NCBI RefSeq assembly: GCF_014203225.1
Contig: NZ_JACHIO010000001.1
Span: 310,001 to 374,000, forward strand
Reading direction: 5' to 3'
Length of the DNA stretch: 64,000 nt
Source of the DNA: Granulicella mallensis
Lineage (GTDB): Bacteria; Acidobacteriota; Terriglobia; Terriglobales; Acidobacteriaceae
Both the position numbers and the translations under genes were made by a program. Of the stretch, positions 1 to 8,584 are shown piece after piece (positions within the stretch are counted from its first letter, which is position 1; each line of letters opens with the position of its first letter). Below the pieces are notes generated by a model. The model had not been told where the DNA came from. It saw only the letters and a program-made list of their open reading frames with translations, and did no database searches.

Positions 1-261
1 ATGCATGCCGATATCGTTGCTGTTCGGCAGTACCGGTTGTCTAATAAATAGCCGGCCCTGAAAAACCGGCACGAACAATAGAAATCTGTTGCAGAGGGAG
101 AGAGATTCAAATCACCCTGCAAATACATTGGCATTACGCAGTGTGAACTACGCAAACCGGAGAGTTATCCCAATCCATCGATCTTTTCTTCCAGTGACAG
201 CAGGGCCTCCTGGATGACTGCAAAATCCGGCGGCTCGCGAGCGCTGCGTAGTGAGTATGCC
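1..261. other. Non-coding left edge
   Basis: I see no convincing gene here. A short GC stem (51-55 GCCGG with 66-70 CCGGC, loop of about 10) lies downstream of the minus-strand efflux operon and could be a weak terminator, but it has no clear T-run. Confidence 0.4.
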
Positions 262-1704
262 TCAGGGCCTTCCGCTCCTCGCAGCCGGAGGAAGATGTTG
301 TGGCCATCCGCCGGCAAGCGATTTGTACAGTAGAACGGCAGAGATGGCGCTGTTGGAATGGCTTTCCGCAGAAGCGTCTTCGGCCTGCAGTTGTACTCTC
401 TGCGCGTCCAGCAAATCCAGTAAACCGGTAGCTCCATTCTTAAAACGAACACTGGCAAGATCGGCTGCACGTTTACTATCGTTGGCCGCGAGCTGGAGTT
501 GAACGTCACGATCCTGTGACCTCGTATAGCTCACCAGAGCGTTCTCTACATCCTCAAGAGCCAGGAGAACCGACTGCTGATACTGGGCAAGTTGTGCATC
601 GCCGTCGGCCCGCTTGGCTGCGATTCGAGCGCGAACTCTTCCTGTATCAAGAAAAGACCAATCGATGTTCAATGCCGCCAGATTCACAGCGCTGACTCCA
701 TCAAACGGTGTATCCCCATGAAACTCGTTCAATCCAAGAAGGCCCGCGAAGTTGACACGCGGGAAAAGATCGGCAGTAGCAATACCGATTTGTTCTGTTG
801 CAGCATGAAGTCGTTCCTCTGACGCGCTTACATCGGGGCGGCGACGCACAAGATCGGCCGGTGTTCCGGGATCGATACGTTGAGGAAGGTCAGGTAGTGG
901 CTTTACCACTTCAAGCTCAGAGACGAGAGCCTCTGGGGAGAGCCCGCATAGCACGGCAAGGCGGTGCTCATCGAGTGCGATCGCAGAGAGCAGCTCCGGA
1001 ATGCGCGAGGTCGTCGTCTCCAGAAGAGCGCGTGCTCTCGACGTATCGAACTCTGTTCCTCTGCCAGCTGAGTAAGCTGCCTCAACCAGCCGTACTGTTT
1101 CCTGCTCGTTCTCAACATTCTCACGCGCGATCCGAAGAAGTTCCTGCCGTCCACGGAGATCTATATAAGTGCTCGCGACTTCTCCAACCACGGTAACCTG
1201 CATCGCCGCAAGGTTACTTGCATCCGCAAGAGTCTGCTGGCGTTGCGCCTCTATGTTGTGACGAACGCGACCAAAGAAATCGAGTTCCCAACTTGCATTG
1301 ATCCCTGGGGTAAAAAAGCGATTATTTCGCGGATAGCCAAACGCCTGGTCAGCGCCGAACTTCTGTCTTCCCACGCTCGTGCTCATCGTTACGGTGGGAT
1401 AGCGGTCAAACTTTGCTTCACGCAATAAGGCATTGGCGCTGTCGTAATGAGCCAGCGCGGCGCGCAGATCGTTGTTCGCAGTGAGTGAACGCTGCACAAG
1501 CGAGCTGAGCTCCGGGTCATGGAAGCTATGCCAGAACTCCGGATCATCCGCGTCTGCGTGGGGGCTAACATCAACAGACGCGGTATCGGGAGCGGTGAAC
1601 TGCTGCGGAAATACAAGCGTTGGCTGCTTGTAATGAGGGCCAACGGAACACCCGGTGAGCCCAAGCGAGAGCACCGTCGCCAGAATTGATTTGCGATTAA
1701 GCAT
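262..1704 (-). CDS. RND efflux outer-membrane channel lipoprotein (NodT/OprM type)
   Basis: 480-residue outer-membrane factor of the TolC/OprM/NodT family, which forms the trimeric exit duct of a tripartite RND pump. Residues 1-19 form a lipoprotein signal with lipobox LTGC, so Cys19 would be acylated, followed by the family-typical SVGPHYKQP. Two OEP repeats follow (about 60-250 and 270-465), including the RRRPDV segment typical of the family. Its start codon overlaps the end of the pump gene by 8 bases, so translation is probably coupled; it is the last gene of a three-gene minus-strand operon. Substrate cannot be told from sequence. Length is normal and nothing looks broken. Confidence 0.93.
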   Translation of the reverse strand: MLNRKSILATVLSLGLTGCSVGPHYKQPTLVFPQQFTAPDTASVDVSPHADADDPEFWHSFHDPELSSLVQRSLTANNDLRAALAHYDSANALLREAKFDRYPTVTMSTSVGRQKFGADQAFGYPRNNRFFTPGINASWELDFFGRVRHNIEAQRQQTLADASNLAAMQVTVVGEVASTYIDLRGRQELLRIARENVENEQETVRLVEAAYSAGRGTEFDTSRARALLETTTSRIPELLSAIALDEHRLAVLCGLSPEALVSELEVVKPLPDLPQRIDPGTPADLVRRRPDVSASEERLHAATEQIGIATADLFPRVNFAGLLGLNEFHGDTPFDGVSAVNLAALNIDWSFLDTGRVRARIAAKRADGDAQLAQYQQSVLLALEDVENALVSYTRSQDRDVQLQLAANDSKRAADLASVRFKNGATGLLDLLDAQRVQLQAEDASAESHSNSAISAVLLYKSLAGGWPQHLPPAARSGRP

Positions 1705-4700
1705 TGCTCACCCCCACTCCTCCGCAAGACTCTTCCGTTACTTCGCTAAGCTTTTTCTTCGTCCAGGTACGCAGTGCTACATAAAATACCGGAGTCAGAA
1801 AGAGACCAAACAAGGTCACACCGAGCATTCCAGAGAAGACAGTAATGCCTGTTGCGGCACGAACTTCGCTGCCGGCGCCGTGCCCCAGGAGCAATGGGAC
1901 GGAACCGGCGATAAAGGCGATCGAGGTCATCACAATCGGACGCAGACGCATGCGACAGGCTTCGAGCGCGGCTTCGACGATGCTCTTGCCCTGAATCTCT
2001 AACTCTCGTGCAAACTCAACGATGAGGATCGCGTTCTTGCAGGCCAGGCCCATCAAAACGACGAGACCCACCTGCACGAATACATTGTTGTCGCCATCCG
2101 TGAGCCACACGCCAAGAAGTGCCGCGCACATGCACACAGGCACAATCAGGATGACTGCAAGCGGCAATGTCCAGCTCTCAAATAGAGCGGCGAGCACGAG
2201 GAAGGCCAGCATTACAGCGAGTGGAAAGACCACGGCCGCCGCATGGCTTTGTGTTACCTGCTGATAGCTCAAGTCTGTCCACTCGAGTACGATGCCACGG
2301 GGCAGGACCTTGTTCGCGATCTCCGTAAGTTTGGTGACCACCTGTCCGGAGGAAAGCATTTTAGGATCGGAGTCTCCGATAAGATCGGCGGCCGGGTAGC
2401 CGTTATAACGCATGACCGGATCAGGCCCGTAGCTCGGTACTACTGTCACGATCGAACCTATTGGCACCATCTCACCGTGCGCATTGCGCACACGCAGATT
2501 GCCGATGTCCTCCGCTCGCTGGCGATGGGTGGCATCGGCCTGCGCCATGACCCGGTAGACGCGCCCAAATACATTGAAGTCGTTGATATAGACCGAACCA
2601 AGATAGGTCTGCAGAGTGTCAAATAGATCGGATAACGCAATCCCCTGCGCCTTAGCCTTAACCCGATCCACCTTGACTTCGAGTTGTGGGATGTTGGCCT
2701 GGTAGGAGCTGACGGGAAAAGTCATCCCCGGGGTTTGCGCGACGGCACTCTGGAACGTGTTCAACGCATTCTGCAGAGCACCATACCCAAGCCCGGCTCG
2801 ATCTTCCAGATAAAGCGAATAGCCCGAGCCATTGCCGAGACCCTGAATGGGTGGAGGCATCAAGGCATAGGTGAAGCCTTCCTTGATGTTCGCAAACTTG
2901 GCGTTCAGTTCTTTGTTGATCTCCGCTGCGCTGCGACGGCGCTCATCGAACGGCTTGAGGATGATGTAAGCCACTGTAAGATTAGGTGTATTGACTTGCT
3001 GCAGGGCGCTGAAGCCTGAGTTGGCGGCCACCATCTCGACACCATCAACGCTGTGCGCGACCTCAATCATCTTGCTCGTTACCTCGTTGGTGCGAGCGTG
3101 CGAAGCACCTTCAGGCAGCTTGGCTCCGGAGAAAAGATAGAGTTTGTCCTGGGTTGGAATGAATCCTCCCGGCACCTTGTTGAACAAGAACGCGGTCGTG
3201 GCCAGCAAAAATGCATATACGCCGAACACAACTCCACGGTGACGTAGTGTGCGCCCGACCGAACCGTGATAGTTCTCCGAGCTACGCTCAAAGAAGCGAT
3301 TGAACGGATGGAACAGCCAGCCGAAGACCCGTTCGATGCCGCGAGCCAACACATCTTTGGGCGCATCGTGCCCTTTGAGTAACTGTGCTGCGAGCGCCGG
3401 AGACAAAGTCAGTGAGTTGACGGCGGAGATCACGGTAGAGATCGCGATGGTTACCGCAAACTGCCGGTAGAACTGGCCGGTGACGCCAGAGAGAAACGCC
3501 ATAGGCACGAACACCGCGCAGAGCACCAGCGCAATCGCAATGATGGGTCCGGATACTTCTCTCATCGCCTGGTGGGCAGCAGCACACGGATTTAAGCCCT
3601 CCTGGATATTGCGCTCGACATTCTCAACCACAACAATCGCATCGTCGACGACGATGCCGATCGCAAGCACCATGCCGAACAACGTCAGTGTGTTAATCGA
3701 GTAACCCAACAAATAGAGCCACGCAAATGTGCCAACTATAGAGACTGGCACCGCAATGAGCGGAATGATGGACGCGCGCCAGGTCTGCAGGAACAGAATC
3801 ACGACCAGCACTACCAGCACCACAGCCTCGATCAACGTATGCTCAACCGCACGAATCGATTCGCGCACGAACACAGTGGGATCCCAGATGGGTTTGTAGG
3901 CAATGCCGGGAGGAAAGTCCGCAGATAACTCGCGGAACCGTTTATACACCGCGTTAGCGACCCCTAAAGCATTGGCCCCGGGGGTAAGGAATATCCCGAT
4001 CGCTACAGCTTTTTGGCGGTCGGAGTACATATCCATGGTGTAGTCGCTGGCGCCGAGTTCCACCCGCGCTACATCGGAGAGGTGCACGATCTGGCCGTCC
4101 CCGCCATCTTTGAGGACGATGTCTCGAAACTCTTGTTCACTACGGAGGCGGCCTCGCACGTTGATCGAGATCAGAAGTTCGGTTGTCTTCGGCGAGGGCT
4201 CGGCTCCAAGCTGGCCTGCTGACACTTGCACGTTCTGCTCGCGCACAGCGTTGACCACATCGGCGGCCGTGAGACGGCGTGAGGCGAGCTGGTTCGGGTC
4301 GAGCCAGAGACGCATCGCATAATCGCCAGAACCGATCATCTGGACATCACCGATACCGGGTAGGCGCGACAACTCGTCCTTAATATGCAGGACCGCATAG
4401 TTGCGCAGGTACAGTGAGTCGTAACGTTTGTCGGGAGAGTACAAGCTCACGTACATGAGCGGCGTGGGAGATTGTTTCTGTGTGGTTACGCCGAACTGCC
4501 GCACCTCATCCGGCAATCGCGAAAGCGCCTGGCTGACCCTGTTTTGCACGCGCACGGCTGCAGTATCTGGATCGACCCCAGGCCGAAAGGTGACCACGAC
4601 TTGAAGGCTGCCGTCTGAGCCGGCGACAGACTTCATATACATGATGCCTTCAACACCGTTGATCGCCTCTTCGAGAGGTTCCGCCACCGATTCGGCGATC

Positions 4701-4873
4701 TCCTTTGGATTGGCACCAGGATAGGTAGCACGGACCACTACGCTCGGCGGGATGACTTCGGGATATTCCCCGGATGGAAGCATAGGGATAGCAATGAGCC
4801 CGAGCGAAAAAATGACGATAGATAGAACGATTGCGAAGATCGGCCGGTCAATAAAGAATTTCGAGAAATCCAT
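1697..4873 (-). CDS. RND multidrug efflux inner-membrane pump (HAE1/AcrB family)
   Basis: 1058-residue proton-driven RND transporter. It shows the family start MDFSKFFIDRPIFAIVLSI, the first transmembrane helix, two large periplasmic loops, and the TM4 motif GIVVDDAIVVVENVER with the paired Asp residues used in proton relay. The internal duplication and the C-terminal segment GLACKNAILIVEFARELE are as expected for HAE1 pumps. It sits 14 bases downstream of the adaptor gene and overlaps the outer-membrane channel gene, so all three form one operon. No TetR, LysR or MarR regulator lies next to it in this window, so control is unknown. Likely exports hydrophobic or amphiphilic toxicants; exact substrates cannot be inferred. 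Confidence 0.96.
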   Translation of the reverse strand: MDFSKFFIDRPIFAIVLSIVIFSLGLIAIPMLPSGEYPEVIPPSVVVRATYPGANPKEIAESVAEPLEEAINGVEGIMYMKSVAGSDGSLQVVVTFRPGVDPDTAAVRVQNRVSQALSRLPDEVRQFGVTTQKQSPTPLMYVSLYSPDKRYDSLYLRNYAVLHIKDELSRLPGIGDVQMIGSGDYAMRLWLDPNQLASRRLTAADVVNAVREQNVQVSAGQLGAEPSPKTTELLISINVRGRLRSEQEFRDIVLKDGGDGQIVHLSDVARVELGASDYTMDMYSDRQKAVAIGIFLTPGANALGVANAVYKRFRELSADFPPGIAYKPIWDPTVFVRESIRAVEHTLIEAVVLVVLVVILFLQTWRASIIPLIAVPVSIVGTFAWLYLLGYSINTLTLFGMVLAIGIVVDDAIVVVENVERNIQEGLNPCAAAHQAMREVSGPIIAIALVLCAVFVPMAFLSGVTGQFYRQFAVTIAISTVISAVNSLTLSPALAAQLLKGHDAPKDVLARGIERVFGWLFHPFNRFFERSSENYHGSVGRTLRHRGVVFGVYAFLLATTAFLFNKVPGGFIPTQDKLYLFSGAKLPEGASHARTNEVTSKMIEVAHSVDGVEMVAANSGFSALQQVNTPNLTVAYIILKPFDERRRSAAEINKELNAKFANIKEGFTYALMPPPIQGLGNGSGYSLYLEDRAGLGYGALQNALNTFQSAVAQTPGMTFPVSSYQANIPQLEVKVDRVKAKAQGIALSDLFDTLQTYLGSVYINDFNVFGRVYRVMAQADATHRQRAEDIGNLRVRNAHGEMVPIGSIVTVVPSYGPDPVMRYNGYPAADLIGDSDPKMLSSGQVVTKLTEIANKVLPRGIVLEWTDLSYQQVTQSHAAAVVFPLAVMLAFLVLAALFESWTLPLAVILIVPVCMCAALLGVWLTDGDNNVFVQVGLVVLMGLACKNAILIVEFARELEIQGKSIVEAALEACRMRLRPIVMTSIAFIAGSVPLLLGHGAGSEVRAATGITVFSGMLGVTLFGLFLTPVFYVALRTWTKKKLSEVTEESCGGVGVSNA

Positions 4874-4887
4874 GATCTGGCTCTTTC

Positions 4888-6132
4888 TTACTTGCGGGCT
4901 TCCTGAGCAGGAGTGGAGGTGCTGCTGGCAGTCACAGATCCCATTGCGACTTCCTGGGGAGCGATAGGAGCACCAGGGAAATAGATCTGTTGCAATCCAC
5001 CGACGATCACTTTGTCTCCTGGGGCAAGACCGGATTGAATCAGACGCAGGCCATCCGCCATGCTTCCCGTTACAACATTTTTGCGCTGTGCCACATTACC
5101 GGGGCCCACTACATACACATACTTCTGGTCCTGATCGGTAAGAATCGCTTTGTCATCCACCAGAAGCGCCTGCACAGTGCCGGTGCTCTCAAGCTGAACG
5201 CGGGCATAGAGGCCTGGAGTGAGAAGATGGTCAGAATTGGGAAGTATGACGCGGGCACGAATTGTCCCCGTCGATGGATTGACCTCGTTGTCGAGAAAAT
5301 CAATCCTGCCGGCATGAGGAAAGCCGGTCTCATTCGCCAACGCGACATGCACTGGGTTCGCCGAACTCACTCCGCTTCCGCGATGTACTCTCTCCTGAAA
5401 ACGTAAATAACTCTGCTCATCGCAATCGAAGTACACATAGACAGGATCTTGGGACACGACGGTGGTTAGCACCGTTTGATCGGCTTGTGCAAGGTTTCCT
5501 CGCGTAAGCTGCGCCCGGCTGGTTCGTCCAGCAACAGGCGATCGTACTTCCGTAAAAGACAGGTTGAGTTCTGCCGTTGCAACAGCAGATTCCGCTTCAT
5601 GCACACGAGCAGTGCTCTGGGAGAGATCGGAGTCACGGTTCTGATACTCTTCCTGCGAAATCGCCTTGGAAGCATTCAGTACTTGTGCCCTTTTTGCCTG
5701 AATAGCCGCGAATGCCGCCGCAGCCCGCTCGCGCTCCAGACTTGCCTTTGCACTGTCGAGAGCATCGCGGTAAGGCCGCGGATCGATGATGAAAAGCAGG
5801 TCACCGCGCTTTACGTTGTCTCCCTCTCGATACGCAACCTTATCTACGTAGCCTGTCACCCTGGCCCGCACATCTACAGAATTGATGGATGCGACACGGC
5901 CGTTGAAGTCGTCAGATAGACGAATCGGCTTGGGCACGACCGCAGCGGCTTCTACAACTGCCGGTGACGGCGGCTTCTTATCGACCGCCGACTTACATCC
6001 CGCAAGAGGGATTACCAAGATCCCAGCACAGGTGCAGGCAAGCAGAAGCTGCCTGAACGAACTCCGACGTGCGAAGAGAGCAAGGCCGACCAAATACGGA
6101 TCGCGGGTGTCCGCCGGGCGCTTCCGGCTCAT
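4888..6132 (-). CDS. RND efflux periplasmic adaptor lipoprotein (AcrA/MexA family)
   Basis: About 414-residue membrane-fusion protein linking the pump to the outer-membrane channel. The open frame runs upstream to 6453, but that part is the remains of an unrelated SDR gene, so I choose the ATG at 6132. From it the protein has a basic n-region, a hydrophobic core and lipobox LAGC (Cys46), as lipidated adaptors do. Then come the barrel-sandwich half GRVASINSVDVRARVTGYV, an alpha-helical hairpin rich in Ala and Glu (about 120-190), the second lipoyl half and the beta-barrel and membrane-proximal domains. First gene of the operon. An ATG at 6273 is an alternative start but would bury the signal peptide. 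Confidence 0.9.
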   Translation of the reverse strand: MSRKRPADTRDPYLVGLALFARRSSFRQLLLACTCAGILVIPLAGCKSAVDKKPPSPAVVEAAAVVPKPIRLSDDFNGRVASINSVDVRARVTGYVDKVAYREGDNVKRGDLLFIIDPRPYRDALDSAKASLERERAAAAFAAIQAKRAQVLNASKAISQEEYQNRDSDLSQSTARVHEAESAVATAELNLSFTEVRSPVAGRTSRAQLTRGNLAQADQTVLTTVVSQDPVYVYFDCDEQSYLRFQERVHRGSGVSSANPVHVALANETGFPHAGRIDFLDNEVNPSTGTIRARVILPNSDHLLTPGLYARVQLESTGTVQALLVDDKAILTDQDQKYVYVVGPGNVAQRKNVVTGSMADGLRLIQSGLAPGDKVIVGGLQQIYFPGAPIAPQEVAMGSVTASSTSTPAQEARK

Positions 6133-6314
6133 ATTCTGATTAGCCACACAGATCCTGCTCCAGAAATCGCCGCATGTTTGTGCTTTCCGAGCAAAATACC
6201 GGTGAGCAAGATCATCGGTGGAATCTTCCTTCTCAATGTCTACGACTCGGAGGGCGATTCTTAGGTTCATCATGTCTTTCCTCTTTGATCTCGTAGTGAA
6301 TTCATCAGTGTTAA

Positions 6315-6478
6315 TAGACTTTTTTCGAGCCTTCTTGATTTCTTCAACAGCCTCGTCCGACTTGGCGGAGTTACCCGAGCAGTGCGCAACGACCGAAAAT
6401 CCATCTGCGACGAGCCGCCTTGGAATCGCTCCCCCCGATACCGCCGGAAGCACCGATTTCTATCGCAGTCTTTGCCAT
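6315..6478 (-). pseudogene. SDR oxidoreductase N-terminal remnant, frameshifted
   Basis: Reading the minus strand from an ATG at 6478 gives MAKTAIEIGASGGIGG, the Rossmann glycine motif region of a short-chain dehydrogenase. After a frame change near 6430 the next frame gives IPRRLVADGFSVVAHCSG followed by a helix ending EEIKKARKKS, the expected next strand and helix of the same fold. Homology stops near 6315, where the frame runs on into the efflux adaptor gene. So this is about 55 residues of an SDR that lost its reading frame and its C-terminal 200 residues, not part of the adaptor. Confidence 0.75.
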
Positions 6479-6612
6479 TTCTTCCCCAGAGTTTTCAGAT
6501 TACCCCTATTGAATGACGTGACACTGCCTGGACAGCATGCATAGTTGGCATACTGAACATGCGTCTGGCGCAGCTTCGAAAAGCCGATCCTAACCTGCTC
6601 GTCTACCTCGTC

Positions 6613-6694
6613 GTTTTGAAAGTTCCATGAGGGTATGCGCCCCGGAGAAATCCATCGTGCCTTGCGCATGGGCGACACCTGAGAGCGCACTCTT
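6613..6694 (-). pseudogene. TrbC/VirB2 pilin-like gene fragment
   Basis: The minus strand reads ALSGVAHAQGTMDFSGAHTLM, then shifts frame. This matches the signal-peptide cleavage region and start of the mature part of a TrbC/VirB2-type conjugative pilin. A second copy of the same stretch is at about 59458-59531, with roughly nine differences in 74 bases by eye. Here only the central 25 codons remain. The upstream end abuts an integrase relic on the other strand at about 6695. Confidence 0.6.
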
Positions 6695-6702
6695 CACACG
6701 CG

Positions 6703-6825
6703 ATGCGATACGAATGGATTGATCGAAACCCGATCAAGCTCGCCGTTCGGGAACGGACGCTCGCTTTACTGGACGCCGGGATGGGACTTCGCATTAGCGA
6801 ACTTCTGGCGTCGTGCTGGCGGGAT
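6703..6825 (+). pseudogene. Tyrosine recombinase remnant
   Basis: The plus frame encodes MRYEWIDRNPIKL followed by RERTLALLDAGMGLRISELLASCWRD. The second part matches the box I region of tyrosine recombinases, including the catalytic Arg in GLRISEL. In intact relatives tens of residues lie between the NPIKL segment and this motif, so an internal deletion is likely. After about 6825 the frame (open to 7002) no longer resembles an integrase, and the His-x-x-Arg and Tyr boxes are missing. It is therefore a non-functional scrap of a mobile element. Confidence 0.65.
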
Positions 6826-6948
6826 CAGATGATCGCGACCAGAGCCTGGACCTGGCTTACAAAAGCACGAACGACCTCCACCCAGATTCCTATAGAGCCT
6901 GCGGTCGTTGCCCTCTTTTTTGCTCTTGTAGCCAGCATTTTTCGCGAA

Positions 6949-6984
6949 CGAAGCCCGGATCTCGAACCTGAGATCCGGGCTTCG
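6949..6984. terminator. Strong hairpin, probable terminator of the TIGR03118 gene
   Basis: Perfect 15-bp inverted repeat: arms 6949-6963 (CGAAGCCCGGATCTC) and 6970-6984, loop GAACCT. It lies 27 bases after the stop of the minus-strand gene at 7011. There is no clean U-run on the minus side, so it is terminator-like rather than a textbook intrinsic terminator. Confidence 0.6.
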
Positions 6985-7010
6985 CAAGTCAATGATGAAT
7001 GAAGCGTCGA

Positions 7011-8207
7011 TTACTGGTCGTTGCCTACTGTCAGTTCAGTGGCAACGGGTTTGAGGTAGCCGAAGAGCCCACCAGTGCCCTTGTCTGGTCCAGCGCTGAA
7101 ATAGAGTTCTGCCGCGGGTGAGGCAGCGGGGTCATAGCTGCCTGGTGCGGCACTATTGCCGGGGCTGAGGGCCCAGAGGCCGTTAATGGAGAGCGGTTTT
7201 CCGCTTGCGTCCTGTACCAAACCGATGAACTTACCGGTGGCGAGATCGTAAGCGGCTATCGTTCCGCTCCCCTCGGACGAGCCTGCGCCAGCAAACTGCC
7301 CGACGAGCAGGTCGTGACTAAAGATGCCGAAGTCGAGCGGCGCCAGGGCTACGCCCCAGGGAGCATTGAGCCAGTCGCCGTGCTCGAGGCGTTGAAGGAG
7401 TTGACCATCAGAGGAGAAGATATCGACGTAGCCAAGACCGGGACCGTCAGTCTCTAATTGCTTACCTTCCTGGTGGAGAACGAAAGTGACGACGATGTCG
7501 TTGCCGATGGCCTGTACGTTGAAGGGCACGAAGTTTCGGGGCAGACGATCGTCAGTAAACGGCTTGTTATTTTCGTCGTCTCGATCACCGTCTCGGTTCG
7601 GCCGCAAAGTAACTCTTTGAAAGGCACTGTTGTAAACATCCACAGTACCTTTGTTGAAGTTGGCGGCGTAGAGATAGCGATTACCGTTAATGAGAGCACT
7701 GGTAAGCCCGGTGTAACTGGAACCATCCGTAGTCTTGACTACGATGACGGCGTTCGTCGAAGATCCCGGCGCCCCGCCTGCAGCTACGCCGACGTTCGGG
7801 TTCCAGCCGGAGATAGTGCCGTCAAGGGTGGAAAAGAGAAAGTCAGCAGCCGCGCCCGGAGCCAGAACAAAGTCGGTCGGACTGGCGTTAGCAATCGTTC
7901 CGGTGGGAGTGCCTGTGGGGAAGGTCTTGCTGTTGGGATTGGCCTTCGGGATCGTAACGACGAGTGGAGTGATTGCTCCGGCGCCGTTGTAAAGAGTGCT
8001 AAGGCCAGTCCCGTTATCGGAGATCCACCAAGGGCTACCGGAAGTTCGAGAGAGTCCCCACGGATTGATGAGATGGGGATCGGTAACAGGGGCTACGCCA
8101 GATACGTTGGCGACGAGATTGACTTGAGTGTAATGCTGAGCGCTGGCGAATGGTCCAACAAACGAGGCCGACAATACGATTGAGGCCAGGGACAGGAACG
8201 TCTTCAT
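7011..8207 (-). CDS. Secreted TIGR03118 family protein
   Basis: 398-residue protein of the TIGR03118 family, predicted secreted beta-propeller-like proteins of unknown function common in soil bacteria. I take the ATG at 8207 because GGGAGA lies just upstream and the product then begins with a clean signal peptide ending SFVGPFASAQ. The mature part carries the typical opening LVANVSGVAPVTDPHLINPWGLS and SPWWISDNGTG, then repeated strands. A longer frame to 8321 exists but has no signal peptide. An Asp- and Arg-rich insert NRDGDRDDENNKP near the middle may be a surface or metal-binding loop. Enzymatic activity is not established. It stands alone between two hairpins. Confidence 0.85.
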   Translation of the reverse strand: MKTFLSLASIVLSASFVGPFASAQHYTQVNLVANVSGVAPVTDPHLINPWGLSRTSGSPWWISDNGTGLSTLYNGAGAITPLVVTIPKANPNSKTFPTGTPTGTIANASPTDFVLAPGAAADFLFSTLDGTISGWNPNVGVAAGGAPGSSTNAVIVVKTTDGSSYTGLTSALINGNRYLYAANFNKGTVDVYNSAFQRVTLRPNRDGDRDDENNKPFTDDRLPRNFVPFNVQAIGNDIVVTFVLHQEGKQLETDGPGLGYVDIFSSDGQLLQRLEHGDWLNAPWGVALAPLDFGIFSHDLLVGQFAGAGSSEGSGTIAAYDLATGKFIGLVQDASGKPLSINGLWALSPGNSAAPGSYDPAASPAAELYFSAGPDKGTGGLFGYLKPVATELTVGNDQ

Positions 8208-8454
8208 CACGGATCTCCCGAAGCTGTGTAAGGCCCCGCCATTGGGGTGCCGCCTCATCGCCGACAGCGTCGGATCATTGGCTGGATTTTCAGGCATGCG
8301 GGGAGTGACAGAAAAATCCACCCCGAGCTTATTCCCGCCGATCGACTCTTGTTGTCAGCGTAATGTCATAACTTTGTCCTCCAATGCTCGATCGCAGGCA
8401 TAAGGATTTGTGAAGCGAAGAAGAAGCCATCACCTGCCGAAATGCAGACATAAA

Positions 8455-8500
8455 CTCCGAGTTCTCATTCAGCAATGCATCGCTGAATGAGAACTCGGAG
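8455..8500. terminator. 19-bp perfect inverted repeat
   Basis: Arms 8455-8473 and 8482-8500 are exact reverse complements over 19 bases, with loop AATGCATC. It lies 85 bases beyond the stop of the minus-strand PNGase-like gene and about 250 bases before the start of the TIGR03118 gene, so it probably ends transcription of the former. On the minus strand it is followed only by TTTA, so the termination mode is uncertain. Confidence 0.6.
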
Positions 8501-8584
8501 AATAAATCCCGCGGACTGTTTTCGATTGCCGAATGGCGAAGCAGGACATATCCGTTAAAGATTCTGTCCTGCCGAATGTACGTG

